DNA of 64,000 nucleotides. Origin: Actinomadura parmotrematis. GTDB taxonomy: Bacteria; Actinomycetota; Actinomycetes; Streptosporangiales; Streptosporangiaceae. The notes under the pieces are model-generated. The model worked only from the letters and a program-made list of their open reading frames with translations, was not told where the DNA came from and ran no database searches. Position 1 is the first letter of the stretch. Every line of letters starts with the position of its first letter. The position numbers were made by a program, and so were the translations under genes. The stretch is from assembly GCF_019458805.1 (NCBI RefSeq), contig NZ_JAIBOA010000035.1:1-64000 (forward strand), read 5' to 3'. Positions 1-7,929 of this stretch are shown piece by piece.

Positions 1-258
1 GGAGGGCCACGCGAGTGGTGTCAACGCGGTGGGGTGGAGTCCTGATGGTGGTGTTCTGGCCTCGGGCGATGGTGGTGGTGGGGTGCGGTTGTGGGATCCG
101 GTGAGCGGTGAGTGTCTGCGCACTTTGGAGGGCCACGCGAGTGGTGTCAGGGCGGTGGGGTGGAGTCCTGATGGTGGTGTTCTGGCCACCGGCGGCGGCG
201 ATGGTGGGGTGCGGTTGTGGGATCCGGTGAGCGGTGAGTGTCTGCGCACGCTGGAGGG
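1..258 (+). repeat. 126-bp tandem repeat units of the WD40 propeller
   Basis: Two nearly identical 126-bp units start at 1 and 127, and a third, more diverged unit starts at 253. Each encodes one 42-residue blade. Near identity, including synonymous positions, suggests recent duplication or gene conversion. Confidence 0.85.
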
Positions 259-586
259 CCATACCGACTTCGTTCGGGATGTGTCCTGGAGCCCCGATGG
301 TCGCACGTTGACCACCAGCAGCGACGATCGCAGCATCCGGTTCTGGGAGGCATCGAGTGGCCGCCTCATCGCGACCATAGTTCCGCTCCGTGATGGTGCC
401 GCGGTGGTGGGACCGGATGAGCTCAGTTACAAGATGACGGGGAATCCCGCCGGAGAGCTGTGGTGGACGATCGGGCTGTGCAGGTACGAGCCCGGTGAGC
501 TGGACGAGTTCGTGCCGGAGATGCAGAGGTTCCCGGACGACGCACCGCTGAGTGCGCTGAGCACGCTGAACCGCTCACCCGAGTAG
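1..586 (+). CDS. WD40 repeat protein, 3' fragment
   Basis: C-terminal part of a WD40 beta-propeller protein; the frame is open to base 2, so the start lies outside the window. Blades read EGHASGV..VGWSPDGGVLA..GGVRLWDPVSGECLRTL. Three successive blades start at bases 1, 127 and 253, an exact 126-bp (42-residue) period, and the first two are nearly identical in DNA. A diverged last blade (SWSPDGRTLTTSS..IRFWE) and a tail of about 70 residues without repeats follow, ending at TAG 584-586. In actinomycetes such propellers often sit behind a STAND ATPase or Ser/Thr kinase domain, which would be upstream here. They act as protein-interaction platforms; the ligand is unknown. GGT/GTG-rich codon use in the repeats differs from the neighbours. 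Confidence 0.85.
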   Translation, partial: EGHASGVNAVGWSPDGGVLASGDGGGGVRLWDPVSGECLRTLEGHASGVRAVGWSPDGGVLATGGGDGGVRLWDPVSGECLRTLEGHTDFVRDVSWSPDGRTLTTSSDDRSIRFWEASSGRLIATIVPLRDGAAVVGPDELSYKMTGNPAGELWWTIGLCRYEPGELDEFVPEMQRFPDDAPLSALSTLNRSPE

Positions 587-809
587 GGGAAGCGCGGTGG
601 CAGGCACCCGCAGGTATCGCAGGTTTCTGCGCGGTGCGGCTATGCCCACCCATGAGGTGAGAAGCAGCCAACGACTGCGCACCGGCGATGGCGCCTTGCC
701 CGGCCCACCTCACCGCCCCCGGCCCACCGTCATCCTGCCCTCCGGGATGGAAGGGCGGAGCCGCAGCGCCCGATGCCGGCAGCGAGGAAGGTAGCCGCCC
801 GCCGGCGGA

Positions 810-2750
810 TCAGGCGACGGGGCCGGGCTCGGCGGGCTGGGCCGTGTCGGCCTTCAGGGCTTGGAGCACTTCCTGGTGGAAGCGGTCCATGGCGAGGTCG
901 ATGCTGCGGACGAAGCCGGCCTCCTCGGTGCCGCGCTTGGTGCCCATGCTGGACGACAGCGTCAGGCGGAAGGACGCGATCTGCTCGCCCCCGTCCGGCA
1001 GGAGCAGGCCGGGCTCGGCGGTGAGGTTCTTCAGCAGGTCGCAGGGGCCGGCGGTGTGGCCAGGGGCGAGGGCTTCGACGCGGAGTTCGGGCGGGGCCTG
1101 GTCGAGCTGGCGGAGGAGCCACTGGACGCGGGTGAGGGTGCGGGCGCGGGGTGCGGCGGGGAGCTCGACGGTGGTCTCGATCTGGCCGGTGCGCAGGTCG
1201 GCTTCGAGGAGGATCGGGCCGGCGGCGCTGGGGAAGCGGATCTCGGCGCTCATGCGTCCGGTGTCGACCAGGGAGGTGACGGTCTGCAGGCGGCGGACGG
1301 AGGCGTCGCCGTCGCGGCGCTTGCGGAGGACGGGGGCGATGGTGAGGCCGGTCCGGCCGCTGAGGCGCAGGCAGAGCTGGCGGATGAGCTTCTCCCAGCT
1401 CTCGGCGACCTGCATGGCGCGCCGGTCGCCGAGGCGGAGCGTGCCGGCGGTGATGGCGTTGCGGACCGGGACCCAGGCGGCGCCCATGTCGCGGAAGCCC
1501 TGGCAGCCGGCGCCGTCCTGGCGCAGGTAGTGCAGGAGCTCGCTGAGCAGCCAGGCGTGGACGGGGTTGGCGACACCGTCGTGGTGGCAGAGCATGTCGG
1601 CCTCGTGGGCGACCTCGGCCCACGACAGGTGGCGCAGCGCGACCTTGCGGAGCAGGCGCTTGTCGACGGCGACGGGGTGCTCGTTGGCCAGCGCGAGGTC
1701 GTTGGACAGGGTGATGACGGTCTCGTAGCCGTGCCGGGCCGCGACCTGGAGGTAGGCCTCGACCTGGTCGGCCTTGAGGGGGTTGCCGCCGGTCTTGGTC
1801 TCGATGAGGGCGGTCCAGATGCGGCCCGCGCGGGCCATGCGGACGACGCCGTCGGGGCGGACCTTGCCGTCGCCGTGCTTGAAGGTCGTCTCGGTGAAGG
1901 TCTGGAGGGTGCCGGCCGGGGCGCCGAAGCGCGCCGTGAGGCGGCGGCCGAACTCGGGGACCTGCGCCATGACCGCGAGCAGGACGGCGGTGGCGCGCGT
2001 TTCGCGTTCCTGGTCGTTGCGCAGTCCGGTGACGGGGAACAGGCGCGCGGGCTGCCAGGACGGGTTCTCGGCCAGGTTGACCTTGGCGGCCTTGGCGACG
2101 GTGGCCTTCTTCTTGGCCGTGCGGACCCGCTTGGGCCGTGCACCGTCCGCGGCCGGCGGCTCCGGGGACGCCGCGGAAGGGGAGGCCGCCGCCTGTTCCT
2201 CCTCGGTGTCGTCCACGCCGACGCCGAACTCGGCGGCCAGGCCGGCGAGCCCGGACGTGTAGCCCTGCCCGACGGCCCGGAACTTCCAGCCGTCGCCCCG
2301 GCGGTAGAGCTCGCCGAAGATGAACGCCGTCTCGGCGTCGGCGTCCTTGATCGGGAAGGTCAGCAGCCCGGTCCCGGCGCTGTCGGAGAGGGTGAGGCAC
2401 AGGTCGTCCAGGGCGCCGAAGGTCGCCCCCGCGTACCGGCTGGCGGCGATGACGACGCGCTGCACGCCGGGGCGCAGGGCGTCGAGGTCGACCAGGATGC
2501 GGTCCTCGCTGCCGGTGGCGGTGGGGGATTTGCCGAGCAGGCGGACGGCCTCGTCGGCGGTCGCGGGCTGGTTGTAGAAGACGAGGTCGGCGTCGCCGCC
2601 GACCTTGCCGCCGGCACCGACCAGGAACACCGAGACGTCGGCTTCGCCCTCGCCCGAGGGGTCGATCCAGCTCAGCGCCACCGTCAGCGGCCCGCCCGCC
2701 GTGGTGAGGCCGGACATCTCGATGTTGGCGCCCTTGGACATGTGCTGCAC
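810..2750 (-). CDS. TerD-domain protein fused to a PD-(D/E)XK nuclease-like domain
   Basis: About 646 residues. The N-terminal ~175 residues are a TerD/tellurium-resistance domain (SKGANIEM, LTVALSW, VFYNQP, DLDALRPGVQRVVIAAS, FIFGELYRR.GWKFRAVGQGY), a Ca2+-binding stress fold. A low-complexity, Ala/Pro/Lys-rich linker (~180-225) follows. The C-terminal half carries RPDGVVRM...WTALIETKTG, the PD...ExK arrangement of the restriction-endonuclease fold (about P299, D300, E317, K319). Start: GTG at 2750 has GGAG 8 bases upstream; an ATG at 2741 (MSKGANI) is the alternative but its spacing is poor. TerD proteins belong to Ter stress systems that have been linked to DNA processing; here a nuclease-like module is on the same chain. 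Substrate and activity are inferred. Confidence 0.8.
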   Translation of the reverse strand: MQHMSKGANIEMSGLTTAGGPLTVALSWIDPSGEGEADVSVFLVGAGGKVGGDADLVFYNQPATADEAVRLLGKSPTATGSEDRILVDLDALRPGVQRVVIAASRYAGATFGALDDLCLTLSDSAGTGLLTFPIKDADAETAFIFGELYRRGDGWKFRAVGQGYTSGLAGLAAEFGVGVDDTEEEQAAASPSAASPEPPAADGARPKRVRTAKKKATVAKAAKVNLAENPSWQPARLFPVTGLRNDQERETRATAVLLAVMAQVPEFGRRLTARFGAPAGTLQTFTETTFKHGDGKVRPDGVVRMARAGRIWTALIETKTGGNPLKADQVEAYLQVAARHGYETVITLSNDLALANEHPVAVDKRLLRKVALRHLSWAEVAHEADMLCHHDGVANPVHAWLLSELLHYLRQDGAGCQGFRDMGAAWVPVRNAITAGTLRLGDRRAMQVAESWEKLIRQLCLRLSGRTGLTIAPVLRKRRDGDASVRRLQTVTSLVDTGRMSAEIRFPSAAGPILLEADLRTGQIETTVELPAAPRARTLTRVQWLLRQLDQAPPELRVEALAPGHTAGPCDLLKNLTAEPGLLLPDGGEQIASFRLTLSSSMGTKRGTEEAGFVRSIDLAMDRFHQEVLQALKADTAQPAEPGPVA

Positions 2751-2955
2751 TGCGGCGGCTCCTTCGCTCGTGGTGACGTCGCGCGCGGTGGGAGCCGGCG
2801 GGAGCCGTGGGCCGGGACGACACGGAAGGCGACCGTCCGCACACGCATCGCCAGCGTAGATCGCCTGGTTCGGTGCCGGGACTCTCCGTGGGCGATAGGC
2901 CACACTCGGCCACGAGACAGGCGCGGCTGTCCGGCCCGCTCCGTGGACGGCCCCA

Positions 2956-4419
2956 TCAGGGGCGGGCGGCGGCGGTGCCGGCGCGGCGGCCGTAGAAGCT
3001 GCCGTCGCCGAGGGACGCGCCGCTGGCGTAGCCGCCGGCGCAGACGCCCGAGGTGCAGCGGCCCGCGGCGAACAGGCCGGGGACGGGGTCGCCGGAGGCG
3101 CGCAGGACGCGGGAGTCCAGGTCGGTGCGCAGGCCGCCGAGGGTGAACCCGGCGGTGCAGCCGCGCAGGTCATAGGCGCCGAAGGGGCCGGTGAGCGGGC
3201 GGAGCCAGCGCGGGGACTTGCCGAGGAGGGGGTCCCGGGACGCGGCGGCGCCCTCGTTGTAGGCGGCGAGGGTGGCCTGGAGCGAGCCGGCGGGCAGGCC
3301 CATCTCGGTCTCCAGCTCCTCGACGGTGCCCGCCGCCCAGGTGGGCGGGGTGCGGAAGAACGGCGTGGCCGTCGTGCTGGCGAGGGCGTCCTCATGGCCG
3401 GTCTCGTCGAGGACGAGGAACGCCTGGTCGTCCTGCTCGGCGAGGGTGAGCTGGGCGATGCGGCCCGCGTAGGTGTCCTCGGGGACGTACCGCTCGCCGC
3501 GGCCGTTCACGAGGACGCCGCGGGCGAGCATCTGCGGGTCGGCGAAGATGACGGCCTCGGCGGCGTCCATGTGCGCGACGTCGGCGCCGATCGCCTGGGC
3601 CATGAGGATGGACGCGCCGTCGTGCTCCTCGATCGCGGCGGCGGGGCGCCCGGCGAGGCGCGGCGCGTACCGCTCCACCATGGCGTCGTTGTAGACGAAG
3701 CTGCCCGTCGCGAGGACGACGCCGCGGTGCGCGCGGACCGCCAGCTCCCGCCCGTAGCGGGTGGCGACGACCCCGACGACGCGCCCGCCGTCGTCGACGA
3801 CCAGCGAGCGGACCCGGACGTCGTACTCGGCCGTGACGTCGAGCGACTCGGCGGTCTCGACCAGCGGCCGCACGAGCATGTAGCCGCCGCCCCGCTGCCC
3901 GATCCGCTTGCCGTCCATCTGCGGGACGTGGCCGCGCGGCGCGGGGACGGCGATCGCGTCGAACGGCGCGGCGTTCTCGCCGCCGGAGTACATGAGCCCC
4001 TCGTCGCGCGGCGGCTCCCAGCCCGGCTCGGGCCAGAACTCCTTCTTGAACCGCACCCCGCAGCCCACGAGCCACCGGTAGTGCTCGACGCTGCCCGCGC
4101 AGTAGTCGCGGATCTTGGCCTCGTCGGCGTCCGGGCCGAGGGCGGCGAGCATGAACCGGGCCATGTTCTCCGGCGAGTCCTCGAACCCGAGGGCCCGCTG
4201 GAGCGGGGTGCCGCCGCCGAGGTAGACGAACCCGCCGGCCATCGTCGCCGCGCCGCCCCAGCCGCCGGTCCGCTCCAGGACGAGCACCCCGGCGCCGGCC
4301 CGCGCCGCCTCGACCGCCGCCGCGGCGCCCGCGATGCCGTAGCCGGCGACGACGACGTCCGCCGCCAGGTCCCAGCGCTCCACCGACGCGGCCGCGCGAG
4401 CCGCGTAGTCCTCCGGCAT
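2956..4419 (-). CDS. FAD-dependent oxidoreductase, 3-ketosteroid-dehydrogenase/fumarate-reductase family
   Basis: 487 residues. N-terminal dinucleotide-binding loop VVVAGYGIAGAAAAVEAARAG followed by LVLERTGGWGGAA; C-terminal FAD-closing region GLFAAGRCTSGVCAGGYASGASLGDGSFYGRRAG, as in flavoprotein dehydrogenases of the FrdA/KstD/urocanate-reductase superfamily. Likely a cytosolic dehydrogenase of a steroid-like or enoate substrate. Start ATG 4419 has GGGAGGG 9 bases upstream; the GTG at 4425 is too close to it. Divergent from the SnoaL-like gene, with a KstR-type palindrome between them, which supports a steroid or isoprenoid role. The exact reaction cannot be read from sequence. Confidence 0.85.
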   Translation of the reverse strand: MPEDYAARAAASVERWDLAADVVVAGYGIAGAAAAVEAARAGAGVLVLERTGGWGGAATMAGGFVYLGGGTPLQRALGFEDSPENMARFMLAALGPDADEAKIRDYCAGSVEHYRWLVGCGVRFKKEFWPEPGWEPPRDEGLMYSGGENAAPFDAIAVPAPRGHVPQMDGKRIGQRGGGYMLVRPLVETAESLDVTAEYDVRVRSLVVDDGGRVVGVVATRYGRELAVRAHRGVVLATGSFVYNDAMVERYAPRLAGRPAAAIEEHDGASILMAQAIGADVAHMDAAEAVIFADPQMLARGVLVNGRGERYVPEDTYAGRIAQLTLAEQDDQAFLVLDETGHEDALASTTATPFFRTPPTWAAGTVEELETEMGLPAGSLQATLAAYNEGAAASRDPLLGKSPRWLRPLTGPFGAYDLRGCTAGFTLGGLRTDLDSRVLRASGDPVPGLFAAGRCTSGVCAGGYASGASLGDGSFYGRRAGTAAARP

Positions 4420-4460
4420 GAACACGTCCCTCCCGGCCGACGGGGCTCCTTGCGCCGAAA

Positions 4461-4474
4461 TATAACCTGTTCTA
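4461..4474. promoter_or_regulatory. KstR-type TetR operator
   Basis: TATAACCTGTTCTA is an exact match to TnnAACnnGTTnnA, the palindrome bound by the steroid-catabolism repressor KstR in mycobacteria. It lies in the 92-bp divergent promoter region between the flavoprotein (start 4419) and the SnoaL-like gene (start 4512), so it can govern both. Confidence 0.6.
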
Positions 4475-4511
4475 CTTTGGCGCGGGGGCCGGACGAGCCG
4501 TGGAGGAGCCG

Positions 4512-4979
4512 ATGGACCTGATCGCCCTTGAGGAGATCCGCGCCCTCAAGTACCGCTACCTGCGCACCCTGGACCTCAAGCGCTGGGACGACTTCGCCGC
4601 CACCCTCGCCCCGGACGTCACCGCCGACTACGGCTCGCCGTCGGGCGGCCGCCCCCTCGTCTTCACCGGCCGCGACGAGGTCGTCGGCTACCTGCGGTCC
4701 GCGCTCGGGGCGGGCGTCACCACCGTGCACGTCTGCTCGCACCCGGAGATCGCGTGCGACGGGGACGCCGCCGAGGGCACCTGGTGCCTGGAGGACACCG
4801 TCCTCGTCCCCGAACACAAGATCATGATCCGGGGCGCGGCGTACTACACCGACGCCTACCGCCGCGACGAGGGCGTCTGGCGCATCAGCGGCACCCGTTA
4901 CCGGCGCCTGTACGAGGCGGTCGTCCCGTTCGACGCCCTCCCCGGCTTCCGCCTCACCGCCGACCTGTGGTCCTCCTGA
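4512..4979 (+). CDS. SnoaL-like / NTF2-fold protein
   Basis: 155 residues with the pattern of NTF2-like polyketide-cyclase/ketosteroid-isomerase folds: LEEIRALKYRYLRTLDLKRWDDFAATLAPDVTADYG, GRDEVVGYLRSAL, and a C-terminal YTDAYRRDEGVWRISGTRYRRLYE strand pair. Members include small isomerases, dehydratases and scytalone-dehydratase-like enzymes. ATG 4512 is chosen over GTG 4500 because GGAGG lies 5 bases upstream of it. Divergent from the FAD dehydrogenase with a shared KstR-like operator, so probably the same catabolic pathway; the substrate is unknown. Confidence 0.75.
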   Translation: MDLIALEEIRALKYRYLRTLDLKRWDDFAATLAPDVTADYGSPSGGRPLVFTGRDEVVGYLRSALGAGVTTVHVCSHPEIACDGDAAEGTWCLEDTVLVPEHKIMIRGAAYYTDAYRRDEGVWRISGTRYRRLYEAVVPFDALPGFRLTADLWSS

Positions 4980-4994
4980 CGCGGGCGGACCCGG

Positions 4995-5801
4995 TCAGTG
5001 GGCGGTCGCCTCGCCGGACAGGCGCTGGGCGAGCCAGACCGGCACGACCGACAGGACGATGAGCACGGCGGCGACGACGTTGACGACCGGGGCCTGGTTC
5101 GGCCGGAACAGGTTGGTGAAGATCCAGATCGGCAGCGTGGTGACGCCGGGCCCCGCGGTGAACGTGGTGACGATGATCTCGTCGAAGCTCAGCGCGAACG
5201 CCAGCAGCCCGCCGGCCAGCAGCGCCGGGCGGAGCAGCGGGAACGTCACGTACCGGAACGTCTGGAAGGGGTCGGCGCCGAGGTCGGCGGACGCCTCCTC
5301 CACGGCGGTGCCCATCCGCCGGAGCCGCGCCAGCACGTTGTTGTAGATCGTCACGATGCAGAACGTGGCGTGCCCGACGATCACGGTGAACAGGCCGAGG
5401 CCGATGCCGAGCGGCTTCAGCACCACCTGGAAGGCGTTGCCGAGCGCGATGCCGGTGACGATGCCGGGCAGCGCGATCGGCAGCACCACCAGCAGCGACA
5501 CCGTGTCGCGGCCGAAGAACCGGAACCGCTGCACCGCGAACGCCACCATCGTGCCGAGCACCAGCGCGACCGCCGTCGCGCCGGCGCCCGCCTTCAGGCT
5601 GGTCAGCACCGCCTGCCGGGCGCCCTCGTTGTCGAGCGCGTGCGCCCACCAGGCGGTGGTGAGGCCGCTCGGCGGCCACCCGAACGACCGGTCGGCGTTG
5701 AAGCTGTTCAGCACCACCAGGAACAGCGGGACGTACACGAACGCCAGCCCGAGCGCCGTGAACGCCCGCAGGGCGAGGCGCGCGCCGCGCGACAGGGTCA
5801 C
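4995..5801 (-). CDS. ABC transporter permease, YdcV/PotC-like
   Basis: 268-residue inner-membrane permease with about six hydrophobic spans (ALGLAFVYVPLFLVVLNSF, VALVLGTMVAFAV, SLLVVLPIALPGIVTGIALG). The EAA loop is EEASADLGADPFQTFRYVTFPLLRPAL. It ends with a typical PotC-type segment, DEIIVTTFTAGPGVTTLPIWIF. GTG 5801 overlaps the upstream permease stop by four bases (GTGA) and has GGAGGA just before it. Last gene of the ATPase-SBP-permease-permease operon, importing polyamine-like cations. Confidence 0.9.
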   Translation of the reverse strand: MTLSRGARLALRAFTALGLAFVYVPLFLVVLNSFNADRSFGWPPSGLTTAWWAHALDNEGARQAVLTSLKAGAGATAVALVLGTMVAFAVQRFRFFGRDTVSLLVVLPIALPGIVTGIALGNAFQVVLKPLGIGLGLFTVIVGHATFCIVTIYNNVLARLRRMGTAVEEASADLGADPFQTFRYVTFPLLRPALLAGGLLAFALSFDEIIVTTFTAGPGVTTLPIWIFTNLFRPNQAPVVNVVAAVLIVLSVVPVWLAQRLSGEATAH

Positions 5802-6706
5802 AGCTCCTCCAGGGCGCCGGTGCGGCGGACCGCCGCGATGTAGACGAGCATGACGACGACGGGGACGGTCGCGACGGCCGCCGCGAACGGCAGGTCGTTG
5901 GCCGCGCCGATGTTGTCGTAGACGACGTTGCCGATGAGCTGCCCCCGCCCCCCAACGATCTTCACGGTGATGTAGTCGCCGAGCGACAGCGAGAAGGTGA
6001 ACAGCGACCCCGCCGCGATCGACGGGAACACCATCGGGGCGACGACGCGGCGCAGCGTCCGCAGCGTCCCCGCGCCGAGGTCGCCGGAGGCGTCCAGCAG
6101 CGAGTCGGGCAGCCGCTCCAGGCCGGTGTAGATCGGCAGGATCATGTAGGGCAGCCACAGGTAGGTGAGCACCAGCACCGTCGCGGTGAGGCCGTAGCCG
6201 GGGCCGCGCGCGCCGAGCGGGCCGAGCGCCCAGTTGAGCAGCCCGTCGTCGGCGAGGATGACCCGCCAGGCGTACACCTTCACCAGGTAGGCCGCCCAGA
6301 GCGGCGTCAGGACCGCGATCAGCAGGTACGGGCGCCACCGGGGGCGCGCGACCTTGGCCATGTAGAAGGCCATCGGGAAGGCGATCGCCAGGCAGAGGAC
6401 GGTCACGCCGGCGGCGACCGCGACCGAGCGGAGCGCGATCGTCCGGTAGACCTCGCCGGTCCACAGGTCCTGGAAGTTCTGCCAGGTGAACGTCCGGTCG
6501 ACCTCGCCGGTGAAGGTGTCGGTCGACCAGAACGCCGTCAGCAGCATCGCGAACAGCGCGCCGAGGTAGGCGACGACGAGCCAGAGCATCGGCGCCGACA
6601 GCAGCAGCCCGAGCCGCACGAGCGGCCGGCGGTGCAGCAGGGCCGCCGCCCGGCGCCGCAGGGACGCCGGGCGGCCGGGGAGCGTGGTGGGGGCGAGGCC
6701 GCTCAC
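5798..6706 (-). CDS. ABC transporter permease, YdcU/PotB-like
   Basis: 302 residues; a cytosolic Arg-rich N-terminus (RRRAAALLHRR) then about six transmembrane spans (LGLLLSAPMLWLVVAYLGAL and others). The EAA loop DASGDLGAGTLRTLRRVVAPMVFPS couples to the ATPase. The large periplasmic loop after TM1 (WSTDTFTGEVDRTFTWQNF) is typical of PotB. GTG 6706 overlaps the binding-protein stop by GTGA. It pairs with the downstream YdcV-like permease to form the channel. Confidence 0.9.
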   Translation of the reverse strand: MSGLAPTTLPGRPASLRRRAAALLHRRPLVRLGLLLSAPMLWLVVAYLGALFAMLLTAFWSTDTFTGEVDRTFTWQNFQDLWTGEVYRTIALRSVAVAAGVTVLCLAIAFPMAFYMAKVARPRWRPYLLIAVLTPLWAAYLVKVYAWRVILADDGLLNWALGPLGARGPGYGLTATVLVLTYLWLPYMILPIYTGLERLPDSLLDASGDLGAGTLRTLRRVVAPMVFPSIAAGSLFTFSLSLGDYITVKIVGGRGQLIGNVVYDNIGAANDLPFAAAVATVPVVVMLVYIAAVRRTGALEEL

Positions 6707-7899
6707 CCCTTGATCTCCGTCCAGGCGCGCGTCCACTGCGCGTAGTCGACGCACTTGGCGTCGGTACGGCCGTCGAGGCACTGGGCGATCGGGGTCGTCC
6801 AGAAGTGGACCTTGGAGAAGTACGCCTCGTCGGCGGCGTGGAAGGTCGTGCAGAACGACTTGTCGGACGTCTCGGCGCACGCCTTGCTGTTGGCGGGGGC
6901 CTCGCCGAACCACTCGGCGACCTGCGCGTTCACCTTCGGCGACACGATCCAGTCCAGCCACTTGTAGGCGCAGTTGGGGTGCTCGGCCTTCGCCGCGACC
7001 ATCCAGGTGTCGGACCAGCCGGTCGCGCCCTCCTTCGGCAGCACCGTGCCGACCTTGGTCTTCTCGGCCGCCACCAGGTTGGCGATGACCTGCCAGGTGG
7101 TGCCGATGACCGAGTCGCCGCTCTTGAACGCCTGCACCTCCTTGGTGTAGTCCGACCAGTACTCGCCGACGTTGGCCTTCTGCTGCTTCAGCAGCGCGAC
7201 GGCCGCGTCGAACTGCTTCTGGTCGAGGGCGTAGGGGTCCTTGATGCCGAGGTCGGGCTTGGCCGACATCAGGTAGAGCGCGGCGTCGGCGATGTAGATG
7301 GGGGAGTCGTAGGCCGTGACGTGGCCCTTGTACGCCGAGCCCTGGTCGAACACCGCGCTCCAGGAATCAGGGGCGGTGGCGACCTTGTCGCTGCGCCACA
7401 TCAGCAGGTTCGCGCCGCGCCCGTGCGGGATGCCGTAGGCGACGCCCTTGATGGAGTTCCACGGCTTGTTCTTCAGGCCCGCGAACACGTCGGCGTAGTT
7501 CGGGACGAGCGCGGTGTTGACGGGCGCGACCTGCCCGCCCGCGATGAGCCGCAGCGAGGCGTCGCCGGACGCCGACACCGCGTCGTACTCGCCGGTCTTC
7601 ATCAGCGCGACCATCTCGTCGGAGGTCCCGGCGACCTTGGAGTTGACCTTGCAGCCGGTCTGCTTCTCGAACGGGTGGACCCAGTCGACGGACTTGTCGT
7701 TGGAGCCGTCCTCGGCGTAGCCCGCCCAGTTGACGATGTTCACCTCGCCCTCGCCGGCGCCGAGCGCCTTCTGGGCGGGGATGTTCGGGACCTTGAAGCC
7801 CTGGCCGGAGGCGGTGGACGAGCCGTCGCCGCCGCCGCAGGCCGACAGGGCGAGCAGGGACAGGGCCGCGAACGCGACCCCGAGGCGCTTGGTCTGCAT
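6703..7899 (-). CDS. extracellular polyamine-type solute-binding lipoprotein, YdcS-like
   Basis: 398 residues. Signal peptide MQTKRLGVAFAALSLLALSAC ends in a lipobox (LSAC), so the protein is lipid-anchored outside the membrane. The body closely follows the YdcS/PotD fold: VNIVNWAGYAED, FEKQTGCKV, DEMVALMKTGEYDAVSASGDASLRLIAGG, YGIPHGRGANLLMW, YIADAALYLMSAKPDLGIKDPY, GATGWSDTWM, HPNCAYKWLDW. It delivers putrescine/spermidine-like ligands to the two permeases. ATG 7899 follows a Shine-Dalgarno-like GGAG. Gene order (ATPase, SBP, permease, permease) makes one operon from 8925 to 4995. Confidence 0.9.
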   Translation of the reverse strand: MQTKRLGVAFAALSLLALSACGGGDGSSTASGQGFKVPNIPAQKALGAGEGEVNIVNWAGYAEDGSNDKSVDWVHPFEKQTGCKVNSKVAGTSDEMVALMKTGEYDAVSASGDASLRLIAGGQVAPVNTALVPNYADVFAGLKNKPWNSIKGVAYGIPHGRGANLLMWRSDKVATAPDSWSAVFDQGSAYKGHVTAYDSPIYIADAALYLMSAKPDLGIKDPYALDQKQFDAAVALLKQQKANVGEYWSDYTKEVQAFKSGDSVIGTTWQVIANLVAAEKTKVGTVLPKEGATGWSDTWMVAAKAEHPNCAYKWLDWIVSPKVNAQVAEWFGEAPANSKACAETSDKSFCTTFHAADEAYFSKVHFWTTPIAQCLDGRTDAKCVDYAQWTRAWTEIKG

Positions 7900-7929
7900 G
7901 GGGGACTCCGCTGCTTTCAGGGGGTGGTC

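Noticed and set aside
587..809. Short plus-strand ORF (597-794) downstream of the WD40 gene
   Set aside because: No Shine-Dalgarno, Arg-rich shadow-like sequence; the region also is too GC-periodic to judge as coding.
730..2913. 727-residue minus frame over the TerD gene
   Set aside because: Arg/Pro/His-rich shadow frame with no domain; the in-phase TerD-nuclease frame explains the region.
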